A DNA stretch of 64,000 bases from an uncultured Desulfobacter sp. (GCF_963666145.1 NZ_OY762614.1:4144501-4208500); one strand, 5' to 3'; positions 8,841 to 17,591 are shown, numbered from the stretch's first letter. A program made the numbers and translations. Notes: generated from the letters alone by a model not told the origin.

Positions 8841-10026
8841 GAACCTCCTGGTCTATTTTTCCGGTGACAGCAGCAGATATCAAGGCTGCACGTCTCTCTT
8901 GAAGAAGGGATATTGTTTTTTCAGTGGCTTTTTTTAAGTCAGATATTTGAGCAGTTTGTCGTTTGACTTTAATAACGATTTGTTGCTGCTCTTCTAATGG
9001 TGGAATAGGTATTGATATGTCTTTAAATTCATCCCAGTATAATCTCAAACGATCCCATACTATTCCATGAGAACGACTCCCGCATTCATCACTAAATCGG
9101 CCAGTTTTAAATAACATACCAAAAAAATTTGAATTAATGTGTTCACTTGGATATGCAACAACATAATCTGGGCTTACAAGACCGTCACATGGAACAGCCC
9201 CTACAGCCCCTTGCCACATACGCATTTTATTAAAAACGATATCATTTTTGAGTGCCACTTTATAGCTGTTATAATCTTCTGCCCGTTGTTCAATCTTGTC
9301 TTGAGATAACTTACGTAAACTCACACCACTATGAATAGAAACCACTAATAAGGGCAGCTCAGGTCGACACCGGTCATCCCTTTCCTCAAAATAATTAGTT
9401 ACACGTTCTACTTTCCAATGCTCAGGAATCAACCCTAGCCAGGGAATGCCGGAATCCTTTAGGCCAACATCAGGGTCAAGCCCACGTGTGACTGCATGGG
9501 CAATCACGGCCTGTTTTTTCTCATCCAACAACGAGAGAAGATTTTTTTTGGCTGTTATTAGTCGGTCTATCTCTGCTGTTTTTTTATCAAGATAGTTTGC
9601 GATAATTGATTGTTTTTCAAAAGACACTGGCCAGCTACTATTCTGAGTGACTACAGCCTCAGTGTTTAAAAGTGGTTGAGCAGTTCGTATTGCGTATTGA
9701 TTCAGATTAAGAGCAGTTAAAAGATACATACCATAACGTAAGGAAAACTTTTTGTTTGGATAAACAACGAATGCGTGCTCTGATGCCCAAAAGTCCTTTA
9801 GAACCAAGTGAATATTACCGCATTTGGCTCCAACTCTACCTATTACTATAGCAGGCGCTTTTGTGTTAATTTTGTCTGTATAACCACGGATGCCATTACC
9901 GCCATATATCGGAATATCACCGTCACATTCTTCAGTAGCAGAAATCATATCCCCACTTCTGATCGCTAAAAATCTTTTTAAAGGAGCACTTATCCAATTA
10001 GGAGGTAAGAGGTTCGGAACAATCAT
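8827..10026 (-). CDS. hsdS: type I restriction-modification specificity subunit
   Basis: The 399-residue DNA-recognition subunit that sets the target sequence of the type I complex. The expected two-fold plan is visible. The first target recognition domain (ending near residue 130) is followed by a coiled spacer FEKQSIIANYLDKKTAEIDR. A second recognition domain is introduced by GLIPEHWKVERVTNYF, and the second spacer reads PPLEEQQQIVIKVKRQTAQI. Both halves are complete, so it should specify a bipartite site. The start overlaps hsdM by 4 bases. The recognition domains cannot be translated into a DNA sequence by eye. Confidence 0.94.
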   Translation of the reverse strand: MIVPNLLPPNWISAPLKRFLAIRSGDMISATEECDGDIPIYGGNGIRGYTDKINTKAPAIVIGRVGAKCGNIHLVLKDFWASEHAFVVYPNKKFSLRYGMYLLTALNLNQYAIRTAQPLLNTEAVVTQNSSWPVSFEKQSIIANYLDKKTAEIDRLITAKKNLLSLLDEKKQAVIAHAVTRGLDPDVGLKDSGIPWLGLIPEHWKVERVTNYFEERDDRCRPELPLLVVSIHSGVSLRKLSQDKIEQRAEDYNSYKVALKNDIVFNKMRMWQGAVGAVPCDGLVSPDYVVAYPSEHINSNFFGMLFKTGRFSDECGSRSHGIVWDRLRLYWDEFKDISIPIPPLEEQQQIVIKVKRQTAQISDLKKATEKTISLLQERRAALISAAVTGKIDQEVLDAG

Positions 10027-12023
10027 TCTGCAACCTCATCCAACAACCTTAAAATTTCCTCCTCAGCAGCCTTAATATCCGCATCAATCTCTGCAAGACT
10101 CCTTAATTCGCTAAACTTATAGAAATGCCGGTTAAAGTTAATTTCATATCCCACCTTGGTTTTGCTCTCATCCACCCAGGCATCGGGAACATGGGGCAAT
10201 ACTTCCCGGTTAAAATAGTCCTCAATGGTTTCTTTTAACGGCACATTTTCAAAATCCCGCAGTTTGGGGTCAGCCTCATAAATCACCTTGCCCTTGATTT
10301 TTTTCAGGATGACCGGTTCGGCTGTTTCATTGGTTTCGGTAAACACCGCACGAAATGATTTTTTCTGGGGTGCACGCCACGTGCTGTCCAGCTTTTTTAA
10401 AAGTGTTTGAATTTTTTTCCACAAGGCGCTCCAGTCGGCATCTGGTTCTCGGCCAAAAGTTTTGTCAATCTCCTGAATATCTTTGAGGAGTTCCGGGCAA
10501 AGCTCTAGAAACTGCTCTTTTCGCTCAAGACTCATCTGATACCGGAGGCGCAAAGGACGCTCCACCGTTATGCGCTGAAACCCGAAATCTGCATTGTCAA
10601 AAACCTTGCTGGTGTCGGATTGGATAAAATTTCCATATTCCCGGACGATCCCGTCAATATGGGTATCATTGAACTGCCGGCGCTTATCTCCAAGACTCCG
10701 GCGCAGGGGCTCCCATTTCTCCCTGCCATCAATAAGCTGGATTTTGCCTTTGCGGTGTTCTTCCTTTCGGTTGGTCACCACCCAGATATAGGTGCCGATG
10801 CCGGTGTTGTAAAACATCTGTTCGGGCATGGCGATAATGGCCTCAAGCCAATCTTTTTCAATAATCCACTTTCTGATATTGCTTTCGCCGGAACCTGCCC
10901 CACCGGTAAACAGGGGAGAGCCGTTAAACACAATGGCAAGACGAGATCCATACCGGTTCTGTTTCAGATCAACCGGCTCAAACTTGCTGACCATATGCTG
11001 AAGAAAAAGCAGGGCACCATCATTGACCCGGGGGGTGCCCGCACCGAAACGACCGCTGAATCCCTCTTTTTCAGATTCCCGCTTGACCTCTTTGGACTGT
11101 CGTTTCCAGTCGACTCCAAATGGCGGATTGGCTAAGAAATAGTCAAAGGTTGCCCTTTTATCGCTATTGGTCTCATCGTATTTAAACTGATCATTTAAAA
11201 GTGTGTCCCCGAATCGAATGGTGGATTGACTGGCTTCTTTCGGGTTTTCCTTCATCAAAAGGTCTGAGGCTGCAACTGCATAGGAACGGGGATTAAAATC
11301 CTGACCATAAACGTAAAGTTTTGCTTTTTCATGATGTTCGAGCAGGTAGTTCCGTGCTTCCGACAACATCCCGCCGGTGCCGCAGGTGGGGTCCAGCATT
11401 TTCCGGATGGTGTTTGACTTGGACAAAAGATCATCATCGTTGATAAACAAGAGATGAACCATTAACCGGATGACTTCACGGGGTGTAAAATGGTCTCCGG
11501 CAGTCTCATTGGCCTGCTCATTAAACCGCCGGATCAGATCTTCAAAGAGCAGCCCCATTTGGATATTGTCAACCACGTCCGGATGAAGATTGACCTCACA
11601 AAATCGACGAATGACAAGAAAAAGAATATCATGTTCCCGCATCCGCTCAATTTCAGCGGTGAACTCAAATCGTTCAAAAATCTTGCGTACATTTTCAGAA
11701 AACCCTTGAATATAGGAGACAAGGTGCTGATCAATATGATCTGCATCCCCCTTCAGTTTCTCAAAATTCAATGGGGAGTGATTATGAAATCGCTGGCCTG
11801 ACGCTTTATTCAGAATACTGTCCAAAGCGCCACCTTCATATTTGTCCTTGTATTGTTCATATTTTATGAGTACATCGGCCTTTGTTTTTTCAAGGACACA
11901 GTCAAAGCGGCGCAAGACAACCAGGGGCAGCATGACCCGCTCATACTGGGGAGGCCTGTATGGCCCCCGCAGTAAATCAGCGATGGACCAAATAAAATTC
12001 GATAACTCATGACTCTTGCTCAT
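10023..12023 (-). CDS. hsdM: type I restriction-modification DNA methyltransferase subunit
   Basis: The 666-residue N6-adenine methyltransferase that, with HsdS, protects host DNA. The helical N-terminal domain leads to the AdoMet motif DPTCGTGGML (211-220), then the catalytic motif NPPF (299-302). The protein is longer than a minimal HsdM; the extra C-terminal ~170 residues (after about 490) include a long predicted helix, SLAEIDADIKAAEEEILRLL, that probably contacts HsdS. The gene starts 4 bases inside the upstream regulator's end, and hsdS follows with a 4-base overlap, so translation is coupled along the operon. Confidence 0.95.
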   Translation of the reverse strand: MSKSHELSNFIWSIADLLRGPYRPPQYERVMLPLVVLRRFDCVLEKTKADVLIKYEQYKDKYEGGALDSILNKASGQRFHNHSPLNFEKLKGDADHIDQHLVSYIQGFSENVRKIFERFEFTAEIERMREHDILFLVIRRFCEVNLHPDVVDNIQMGLLFEDLIRRFNEQANETAGDHFTPREVIRLMVHLLFINDDDLLSKSNTIRKMLDPTCGTGGMLSEARNYLLEHHEKAKLYVYGQDFNPRSYAVAASDLLMKENPKEASQSTIRFGDTLLNDQFKYDETNSDKRATFDYFLANPPFGVDWKRQSKEVKRESEKEGFSGRFGAGTPRVNDGALLFLQHMVSKFEPVDLKQNRYGSRLAIVFNGSPLFTGGAGSGESNIRKWIIEKDWLEAIIAMPEQMFYNTGIGTYIWVVTNRKEEHRKGKIQLIDGREKWEPLRRSLGDKRRQFNDTHIDGIVREYGNFIQSDTSKVFDNADFGFQRITVERPLRLRYQMSLERKEQFLELCPELLKDIQEIDKTFGREPDADWSALWKKIQTLLKKLDSTWRAPQKKSFRAVFTETNETAEPVILKKIKGKVIYEADPKLRDFENVPLKETIEDYFNREVLPHVPDAWVDESKTKVGYEINFNRHFYKFSELRSLAEIDADIKAAEEEILRLLDEVAE

Positions 12024-12250
12024 TTTTCTTCTCCAGGCAGATGTAGTTCGTTACTCTCGATCTTTTTTTCACAAAACTGATTAAACGCATTTCGAGCCAT
12101 TTTTGAAGGGTTTGTTTTACCATTCTCCCAGCGATTCACAGTAGCATAGCTGACGCCCAACTCCCGGGCCAGATCCTCCTGGCTATAACCAAGTTGACGT
12201 CGCACCTCTTTAACTAATTCAGAATAATTATCATAAGCTATGGTCATCAA
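12020..12250 (-). CDS. XRE-family helix-turn-helix regulator of the defence operon
   Basis: A 76-residue Cro/C1-type DNA-binding protein. The helix-turn-helix reads YSQEDLARELGVSYATVNRW, with the usual ENGKTNPS loop after the recognition helix. It is the first gene of the minus-strand operon and overlaps hsdM by 4 bases, so it is a likely controller of the R-M/Septu genes, as in other restriction systems with a C-protein or XRE repressor. No operator palindrome could be assigned with confidence in the ~600 bases upstream. Confidence 0.88.
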   Translation of the reverse strand: MMTIAYDNYSELVKEVRRQLGYSQEDLARELGVSYATVNRWENGKTNPSKMARNAFNQFCEKKIESNELHLPGEEK

Positions 12251-12859
12251 GTATCACCCTCAATCTTGATTTCGTTTGTTGATACGAAAAACAAATCATA
12301 GCATTTGCTATAACAGATGCAAACGGAATTTAAAACACAAGATTGCTTCATTTTTTAGTTTCGAATCCGTTTTGAACAATTATAATCAATTGTTTTGAGC
12401 GCTCTTTCATATAAAAAATAGCGCGGAATATACCAAAACCGAAAACCCATCAATGATTTAAAGTACGAGGTCAAGAGATAATAACACCAATTGGCTTGAA
12501 GGCCCTCATTTTGAGATTTGAGACTTTTCCAAAATTAAATGCATATTTGTCAAAATGTATTGAGTTTATGGATTGTAGAGACCTGAAAGACCTGATACTT
12601 GGTTTGGAATCAACCGCAAAACTCAATAGAAAGGCTTGGGGACTGCAGACTATTTCAAAATGAAATCATCCAAATTCAGGATTCAAACACCCGGACTATT
12701 ATTAATAGTATAGATGATCAGCGTCAATTATAAGTAGGGCAATTACCGGATTTTCGTGGTTCTTATAGAAATGGATTTCATCAAAAACTTCGACGTTTGC
12801 CGAAATTTAATTATGTGGTAAGATGAGTCGTTGATGACAGCGTAAGGCCCTGAGGTGAA
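12251..12859. other. operon promoter region, AT-rich, with inverted repeats
   Basis: About 600 bases that must contain the promoter of the minus-strand defence operon. It holds a small hairpin GCGCT...AGCGC near 12400 and the TATTGAGTTT / AAACTCAATA pair described separately. I cannot place a convincing -35/-10 pair and see no gene. Confidence 0.45.
12558..12627. repeat. TATTGAGTTT ... AAACTCAATA inverted pair
   Basis: TATTGAGTTT at 12558-12567 and AAACTCAATA at 12618-12627 are exact complements 50 bases apart. The same two 10-mers, in the opposite order, form a tight hairpin at 3441-3476. They bracket the R-M/Septu operon, one copy near each end. Confidence 0.45.
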
Positions 12860-13731
12860 ATGCTGATCATAGCGTTTGAAAAATCATTTGAATTTTTCCT
12901 TTCCAGGAAAGTAAGCTGTAGCTGCGGCCTTTCTTCCTTGAACCGGAAGGCAAGTGTTAAAGATATTGTAGAATCATATGGTGTCCCCCACACAGGAATC
13001 GGCAGTCTGGTGTTTGACCGCCAGCCCGTTGATTTTTCTTTTGTCTACTTGACTGGTGGTATACTGTCGGTCGGCCCAATTCAGTCTCCTTTCGATGTCT
13101 GCTCACCCTCTTTTTTAAGGCCCATCCAGTATGCGCTATTCGGTTTATTGCAGATGTGAATGTCATGCGTCTGGGGTGCCTGATGATTCTGGCCGGTTTT
13201 GATGTCCGCTGTTCTTCTTCTTTGAGGATGCACAAATTGCCAACATCGCCGAGCAAGAGAACCGTATTGCTGACCCGGGACCCGGCTGCTCATGAGAAAA
13301 AAGATTATATTTGCCCGGCGGATACTCTCTGAAGACCCTTATGCGCAGCTAATGGAAACCCTGTATTTTTTGGGCCTTAAAGGTGAGTTGTCTTTTTTTA
13401 CGCGTTGCACCCGGTGCGGCGACCGACATAACACGGGACAGTTTGACCCGGAAATGAGAGTTTTGCAGTATCGAAACCTCATGAACCAATGCTCCCGGAG
13501 AAGCCTTTTTTAAAGGGTGTCCCGGCTTAAAACGATAGCCCCCGGTGCAACACTTTGCTGCAGTCTGTGACCAAGGCGTCCGTGCTGCCGCTTCTTGGAC
13601 CCAAGACTCGACGGTATTACAATGATTTCTTCCAATGCCCCCGGTATCGCCAGGTGTACCGGCCGGGTTCTCATCGGGATCATATTCTTGAAAAAATGAA
13701 AGCTGCTGGCCTGGTAACGGATATAATCTGA
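12860..13731 (+). pseudogene. Mut7-C RNase domain protein, decayed
   Basis: The remains of a gene for a protein with an N-terminal ubiquitin-like fold and a C-terminal Mut7-C (PIN-like) RNase domain with a zinc ribbon. Pieces line up in order but in different frames. NRKASVKDIVESYGVPHTG and PVDFSFVYLTGG match the ubiquitin-like part. RFIADVNVMRLGCLMILAGF and NIAEQENRI then LLTRD match the nuclease core. DPYAQLMETLYFLGLKGEL and FFTRCTRCGD match the first zinc-ribbon cysteines, and YYNDFFQCPRYRQVYRPGSH matches the final block. At least three frame changes separate these blocks, and some zinc-ligand cysteines are lost. The gene is therefore inactive. The family match is by eye, but five ordered blocks make it firm. 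Confidence 0.8.
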
Positions 13732-13803
13732 CAATCCTGATGGTCCCCTGATAGTATATGCTTTCATTCAACAGTGGAGCATACTTGCTTTTTTATTAAA
13801 AAT

Positions 13804-13825
13804 AATTATACTTTCAATTATAATT
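13804..13825. promoter_or_regulatory. putative VapB/VapC operator palindrome
   Basis: AATTATA (13804-13810) and TATAATT (13819-13825) form an inverted repeat just upstream of the antitoxin gene. Type II antitoxins normally repress their own promoter by binding such palindromes. Position and symmetry support an operator; binding itself is inference. Confidence 0.4.
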
Positions 13826-13849
13826 GGAATAAATCGTAAGGAGTGTGTT

Positions 13850-14086
13850 ATGGGGCAGATAACTATATATCTTGATGACAAGAATGAAGCGATAACAAAA
13901 GCTGCTGCAAAAGCCAGTAATAAATCCGTAAGCAAATGGATCGCTGAATTGATCGAAGAAAAAAATGCAACGGTGTGGCCGAAAGAAGTGATCGATCTGG
14001 CGGGATGTTGGGCTGATGATGACTTCCCAACTATAGAAGAAATCAGGTCAGATACCGGTCGGGATGTTCCAAGGGAGGATTGGTAA
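13850..14086 (+). CDS. vapB: VapB-type ribbon-helix-helix antitoxin
   Basis: A 78-residue antitoxin. The N-terminal MGQITIYLDDKNE strand followed by AITKAAAKASNKSVSKWI is the ribbon-helix-helix DNA-binding fold, and the acidic, Trp-containing tail (CWADDDFPTIEE) is the type that wraps the PIN toxin. A good ribosome site (AAGGAG) precedes the ATG. The stop codon is immediately followed by the toxin's start, so the two are translationally coupled. Confidence 0.85.
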   Translation: MGQITIYLDDKNEAITKAAAKASNKSVSKWIAELIEEKNATVWPKEVIDLAGCWADDDFPTIEEIRSDTGRDVPREDW

Positions 14087-14479
14087 TTGTATATCCTTGA
14101 CACAAATATAATCATCTATTTTTTCAAAAATATGGGATCTGTGGCTGATAGAATGCTTTCAAAATCCCCCAAAGACATTGCCATATCCATCATCACGCTA
14201 TATGAGCTTGAGGTTGGTATTGAAAAATCCACTAATCCCGAAAAAAGAAAAAAACAATTGGATAAACTTGTTTCTCGGATTTCAGTCATCCCTTTTGCCG
14301 AAAAACAATCAGAATTCTCTGCAAAAATTAGAGCCCAACTTGAAAGGAAAGGGGAACCTATCGGACCTCTTGACACCCTTATAGCCGGCACAGCCTTGAG
14401 TCTAAATGCTGTCTTAACAACACATAACATAAAAGAGTTTGAACGGGTTGACGGGTTAAAAATTGAAGATTGGTTTTAA
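14087..14479 (+). CDS. vapC: VapC-type PIN-domain ribonuclease toxin
   Basis: A 130-residue PIN-domain RNase, the toxin of a type II toxin-antitoxin pair. The acidic metal-binding residues are all visible: Asp5 in YILDTN, Glu in TLYELEVG (about 42), Asp in GPLDTLIAG (about 98), and the final TTHNIKEF region. It starts with TTG directly after the antitoxin's TAA; no closer ATG gives the conserved first strand. Length is normal for VapC and the reading frame is intact, so the pair is probably active. Confidence 0.9.
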   Translation: MYILDTNIIIYFFKNMGSVADRMLSKSPKDIAISIITLYELEVGIEKSTNPEKRKKQLDKLVSRISVIPFAEKQSEFSAKIRAQLERKGEPIGPLDTLIAGTALSLNAVLTTHNIKEFERVDGLKIEDWF

Positions 14480-14568
14480 CTGAACCTTTGGGAAGGCGAT
14501 GAGGATGTAGTGAGCATCACATTAAAACGGATATGAAATAGCCACGTTGCATTTATTGGCAATTAGAT

Positions 14569-15228
14569 TTGTACGGGTTGACAAAAAAACAGATGAGCAT
14601 CATTGAAAAGCATGCAAAGAGTCCGGAATTAGCCCTGAAACGGATTCTGAAGGCCGGGCAAGAGGATTCGGGAAACGGACTACATCTTCCAGAATCTGCG
14701 TTCTCTGATTTTGCAGGTAAATTCGTTTGTCGCCGCTATCCGGCCAAAAAAACTCTTATCAGGGCCGGAGATCTGTGGGATAAAGTTTTTTTTATCCATC
14801 AGGGCATCATTCGGCTCTTTTATACGGACGTTTTGGGTCGTGAGTTCAACAAGGGACTTTTTCTTGAAGGGCAATTTCTCTGGCCTGTGGCCCCGTCCGC
14901 CCGAGTTGAGAAAAGTCTGTTTACAATTGCAACCATAGAAGCGGTTGAGGCCTCTGTTTGCAAATTTGATCCGTTTTATCATTGGTTTCATGGTCACGGC
15001 ATTTGGGAACACTTTGCGCTGCCACATGCAGAGGCCCTGGCCGAGGATAAGTTCGCAAGGGAGTACGAGTTTCTCATGCATACGCCCCAGGAGCGGTATC
15101 TTGCATTTTGTAAAAAGAATCCTGTTCTTGCCGAAAGGCTTCCTGCTTATCACCTGGCCTCCTATCTTGGAATAACCGATGTGTCTTTGTCCAGAATCAA
15201 ATCAAGAATAAAAAATGCCTCAAATTAA
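14569..15228 (+). CDS. Crp/Fnr-family transcriptional regulator
   Basis: A 219-residue regulator with a cyclic-nucleotide-binding-type sensor barrel. AKKTLIRAGDLWDKVFFIHQ and GIIRLFYTDVLGREFNKGLF are the hallmark strands. The C-terminal DNA-binding region contains RLPAYHLASYLGITDVSLSR. It has no Fnr-type cysteine cluster and lacks the strict cAMP-binding Arg/Ser pair, so the signal is unknown. The start used is a TTG without a strong ribosome site; an ATG eight codons later is an alternative. It is followed 76 bases later by a short-chain dehydrogenase gene on the same strand, its most likely target. Confidence 0.85.
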   Translation: MYGLTKKQMSIIEKHAKSPELALKRILKAGQEDSGNGLHLPESAFSDFAGKFVCRRYPAKKTLIRAGDLWDKVFFIHQGIIRLFYTDVLGREFNKGLFLEGQFLWPVAPSARVEKSLFTIATIEAVEASVCKFDPFYHWFHGHGIWEHFALPHAEALAEDKFAREYEFLMHTPQERYLAFCKKNPVLAERLPAYHLASYLGITDVSLSRIKSRIKNASN

Positions 15229-15304
15229 CCCGTGTTAATGAAAACAGAAAAATTTTAGGTAAACTCCTGTGCATTAATAACCCGGAATTATCACAGGAGA
15301 TATT

Positions 15305-16078
15305 ATGATTACATTCAAAGGAAAAACTGCAATTGTTACAGGCGGTAGTGACGGTATAGGATTCGCCATTGCCAAGGCCTTCGCTGCCCATGGGGCAGAC
15401 CTTGTTATCGTAGGAAGAAATTCGGACAAGCTGGCGGAAAAGGCTCACAGCCTCACCCTGAACGGCAACCATGTTTTGCCCGTGGTAGCGGATATGTTAC
15501 AGGCAGGTGCCGTGGAAAAAATTTTCCATTCAGTTGACAAACAGGGCATCCAGGTGGATATCCTGGTCAACAACGTCGGAATAGCTCGATTTACACCCTT
15601 TTCCCAGATGTCTAAGGCTGATTTTGACCGGCATTTTTCATTAAACGTCAGGGTTCCATATTTTTTGACCCAGATTTTTTTGGGACATTTAACAGAGGCC
15701 CGGGGCAACGTTATTAACTTATCATCCTACTTTGCAAAACGCATGCTTTCGGATCGGCCATCCACAGCCTATTCGGCCTCAAAAGGGGCTATCGAATCTT
15801 TCACTAAGGCCTTGGCCTTTGAGCTGGGACCGTTAGGGGTCAGGATCAATGCAATTGCTCCGGGGACCGTTTCCACCCCGCAGGTGGCGTACAACCATGA
15901 TCGCCTGGATGATGAGGCTAAAGGTCGGTTCGACACCATGATTCGTTCCATATACCCTCTGCAGCGTCTGGGTGAGGGGAGGGATGTCGCAAACCTGGCC
16001 CTGTTTCTGGCATCTGAAAATGCCGCATGGATCACCGGTGGCATTTTTCCAGTTGACGGGGGGCTGACCACGAACTGA
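15305..16078 (+). CDS. short-chain dehydrogenase/reductase (SDR)
   Basis: A 257-residue NAD(P)-dependent oxidoreductase of the classical SDR family. The cofactor motif TGGSDGIG lies near residues 13-20, the NNVG motif near 92, the catalytic Ser in INLSSYF, and the Tyr-x3-Lys in YSASKGA. The C-terminal GGIFPVDGGL is also typical. The Arg in VGRNSDKL after the second strand suggests NADPH. The substrate cannot be read from the sequence. A strong ribosome site (AGGAG) precedes the ATG. It pairs with the Crp/Fnr regulator upstream. Confidence 0.92.
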   Translation: MITFKGKTAIVTGGSDGIGFAIAKAFAAHGADLVIVGRNSDKLAEKAHSLTLNGNHVLPVVADMLQAGAVEKIFHSVDKQGIQVDILVNNVGIARFTPFSQMSKADFDRHFSLNVRVPYFLTQIFLGHLTEARGNVINLSSYFAKRMLSDRPSTAYSASKGAIESFTKALAFELGPLGVRINAIAPGTVSTPQVAYNHDRLDDEAKGRFDTMIRSIYPLQRLGEGRDVANLALFLASENAAWITGGIFPVDGGLTTN

Positions 16079-16417
16079 GCCTTTCCGGGTTACGGCGATC
16101 ATTCAAAAGGGATTTTCATGCTTCTATCCTTCCGGTAAACACCGCCGCCATTATGGTTCCGTTGCATCTTAAAAATTACCGTTGAGCACAGCGAATAAGT
16201 CCCGTTGAGTGAAGCGAATAAGGCAGGACGTAAAGTTGACCACATTGAAAAGTGGGCCTACTTTACATGTCCTGCCCTCTTACCATCCAAGATTTATACA
16301 GAATATTCGAGATAAATGAAGATATCTGGCGAATTCTTGAATAATCTGCATTTATCGATAAAAAACATGCAGAAATCTATAAAAAGGATACATAAATCTA
16401 TGATAATCGCCCAATTT
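16079..16417. other. intergenic with direct repeats and a nested hairpin
   Basis: About 339 bases between the SDR gene and the convergent integrase gene. It holds two near-copies of GTTGAGNNNAGCGAATAAG (from about 16181 and 16204) and a strong nested hairpin at 16222-16276, listed separately. No gene. Confidence 0.5.
16222..16276. repeat. nested hairpin between convergent genes
   Basis: GGCAGGACGTAAAGT (16222-16236) pairs with ACTTTACATGTCCTGCC (16260-16276) with a two-base bulge; an inner CCAC/GTGG pair closes the loop. It lies between two genes pointing at each other. It may terminate transcription or be the foot of a small mobile element; it has no T-run, which argues against a simple intrinsic terminator. 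Confidence 0.5.
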
Positions 16418-17266
16418 TTATTTAAGTTTTTGACTTATTAAATTAACAGCGGCTTCTGCCTGGGAGGGTGCTAAATGCGCATATCGCATTGTCATATTAA
16501 GGCTGCTGTGGCCAAGCAATTTACTGACCACCTCAAGCTTAATCCCACACTGAACAAGCCAGCTCGCAAAAGTGTGACGCAGTGTATGGAATACAACTTT
16601 TTGCCTGGAGTCTTTGATCCCATCATTGAGGCCGGATTCCTTGACGGCCTGTTCAAATATTTTGGGTGCCGACAAGGTAAATGTTTTTCTGTTTTTGTTG
16701 TCCGAAATTATTTTAAAGGCTGTGCCATTTAAAGGAATGACCCTGTTTTTATGAGTTTTAGAATCTAAAATACAAATTTTACGGTCTCTCTTGTTGATAT
16801 TTTCAAAGCCGAGATTAAAGATTTCCCCTCGCCGCAGCCCAGTGTTCACGGCAAATAATGATATGTCGACCCAGGCTTTTGATTTTTTCTTTAAAATATT
16901 TAGAAGAAGATCAAATTCCGGCCTTGAAAGATAACGGACCCTCCGGTTATCAAATTGGGGCATTACATTTCTGAATTTAGGCACCTGCACAGAGTGATCA
17001 TAATCGACAATCCGGTTAAGGATTCTGCGCAGTAAGGATAAGCAATGAAAAACAGTTTGAGGGCTCAATCGCTTTGATTCCAAAGATTTGCGTAATTTCA
17101 GAAGATCTACGATGTTCAATTCATTTATGATTTTTTCCCCAACTATCGGGGAAATATGGTTTTTCCATCGGCCTGTTTCTGTGGTTTGACTTCTCTTTGA
17201 AAGCGACTGTAAAATAAATTCGTCATAAAATTCCCACGCTTCATGAACTTTTCTGATCTGTTTCAA
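16418..17266 (-). CDS. tyrosine recombinase / integrase
   Basis: A 282-residue phage-type integrase. The N-terminal SAM-like arm ends near residue 110. The catalytic domain shows Arg in NTGLRRGEIFNL, the His-x2-Arg box HTLRHTFASWL, and the C-terminal LGHSSLNMTMRYAHL with the nucleophilic Tyr. All catalytic residues are present. The gene points away from the truncated tRNA-Cys about 225 bases upstream of its start, the normal layout for an island that inserts at a tRNA 3' end. It should mediate integration and excision of that island. Confidence 0.92.
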   Translation of the reverse strand: MKQIRKVHEAWEFYDEFILQSLSKRSQTTETGRWKNHISPIVGEKIINELNIVDLLKLRKSLESKRLSPQTVFHCLSLLRRILNRIVDYDHSVQVPKFRNVMPQFDNRRVRYLSRPEFDLLLNILKKKSKAWVDISLFAVNTGLRRGEIFNLGFENINKRDRKICILDSKTHKNRVIPLNGTAFKIISDNKNRKTFTLSAPKIFEQAVKESGLNDGIKDSRQKVVFHTLRHTFASWLVQCGIKLEVVSKLLGHSSLNMTMRYAHLAPSQAEAAVNLISQKLK

Positions 17267-17491
17267 TTGAATACCTCCTATATAGAAAAATTAGGTAACT
17301 TTATCCCCTAAATGCAAAATTCATGCAGAATATTAGTTGTAATAAATTCAAGTAGTTAAGCCTAATAATTCTTGTGAATGAATTACAAAATTTGCATCTA
17401 ACTAAAAAAATTGTTGCTTTTTGGGGAAAGCGTCTGATACAAGGTATTAGACGTAATGTTTCGAAAGAAGTTTACGCGGAAATGATAGACT

Positions 17492-17541
17492 ACGGCCTGC
17501 AAAGCCGTTATTCCCCGGTTCAAATCCGGGAGCCGCCTCCA
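17492..17541 (+). tRNA. 3' half of tRNA-Cys(GCA), attachment-site remnant
   Basis: An anticodon arm ACGGC-CTGCAAA-GCCGT (17492-17508, anticodon GCA at 17499-17501) is followed by a 5-base variable region, a perfect T-arm CCCGG-TTCAAAT-CCGGG (17514-17530), the 3' acceptor strand AGCCGCC and an encoded CCA (17539-17541). The 5' acceptor strand and D-arm that should precede it are absent: only 4 of 7 acceptor pairs can form, and the D-arm is too short. This is what remains at the distal end of an element that integrated into a tRNA 3' end. It is not likely to be a working tRNA. Confidence 0.75.
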
Positions 17542-17554
17542 ACCCAGACTTTAA

Positions 17555-17591
17555 GGGTTCAGAAGACTTCTTTCTTCTGAGCCCTTTTTTT
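17555..17591 (+). terminator. intrinsic terminator downstream of the tRNA remnant
   Basis: GGGTTCAGAAG (17555-17565) pairs with CTTCTGAGCCC (17574-17584; one G-T pair) and is followed by a run of seven T. It lies 13 bases after the encoded CCA, as expected for the original chromosomal terminator of the tRNA-Cys gene. Confidence 0.75.

Noticed and set aside
12957..13771. Minus-strand frames across 13.0-13.8 kb
   Set aside because: They are antisense to a clear Mut7-C pseudogene on the plus strand.
16222..16276. Intrinsic terminator
   Set aside because: No T-run follows either arm; kept only as a hairpin.
17460..17541. A complete tRNA-Cys
   Set aside because: The 5' acceptor strand pairs at only four of seven positions and the D-arm is too short.
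17374..17580. 68-codon plus-strand frame over the tRNA remnant
   Set aside because: Its C-terminal half is translated tRNA and terminator sequence; the N-terminal part might be a gene fragment but cannot be supported.
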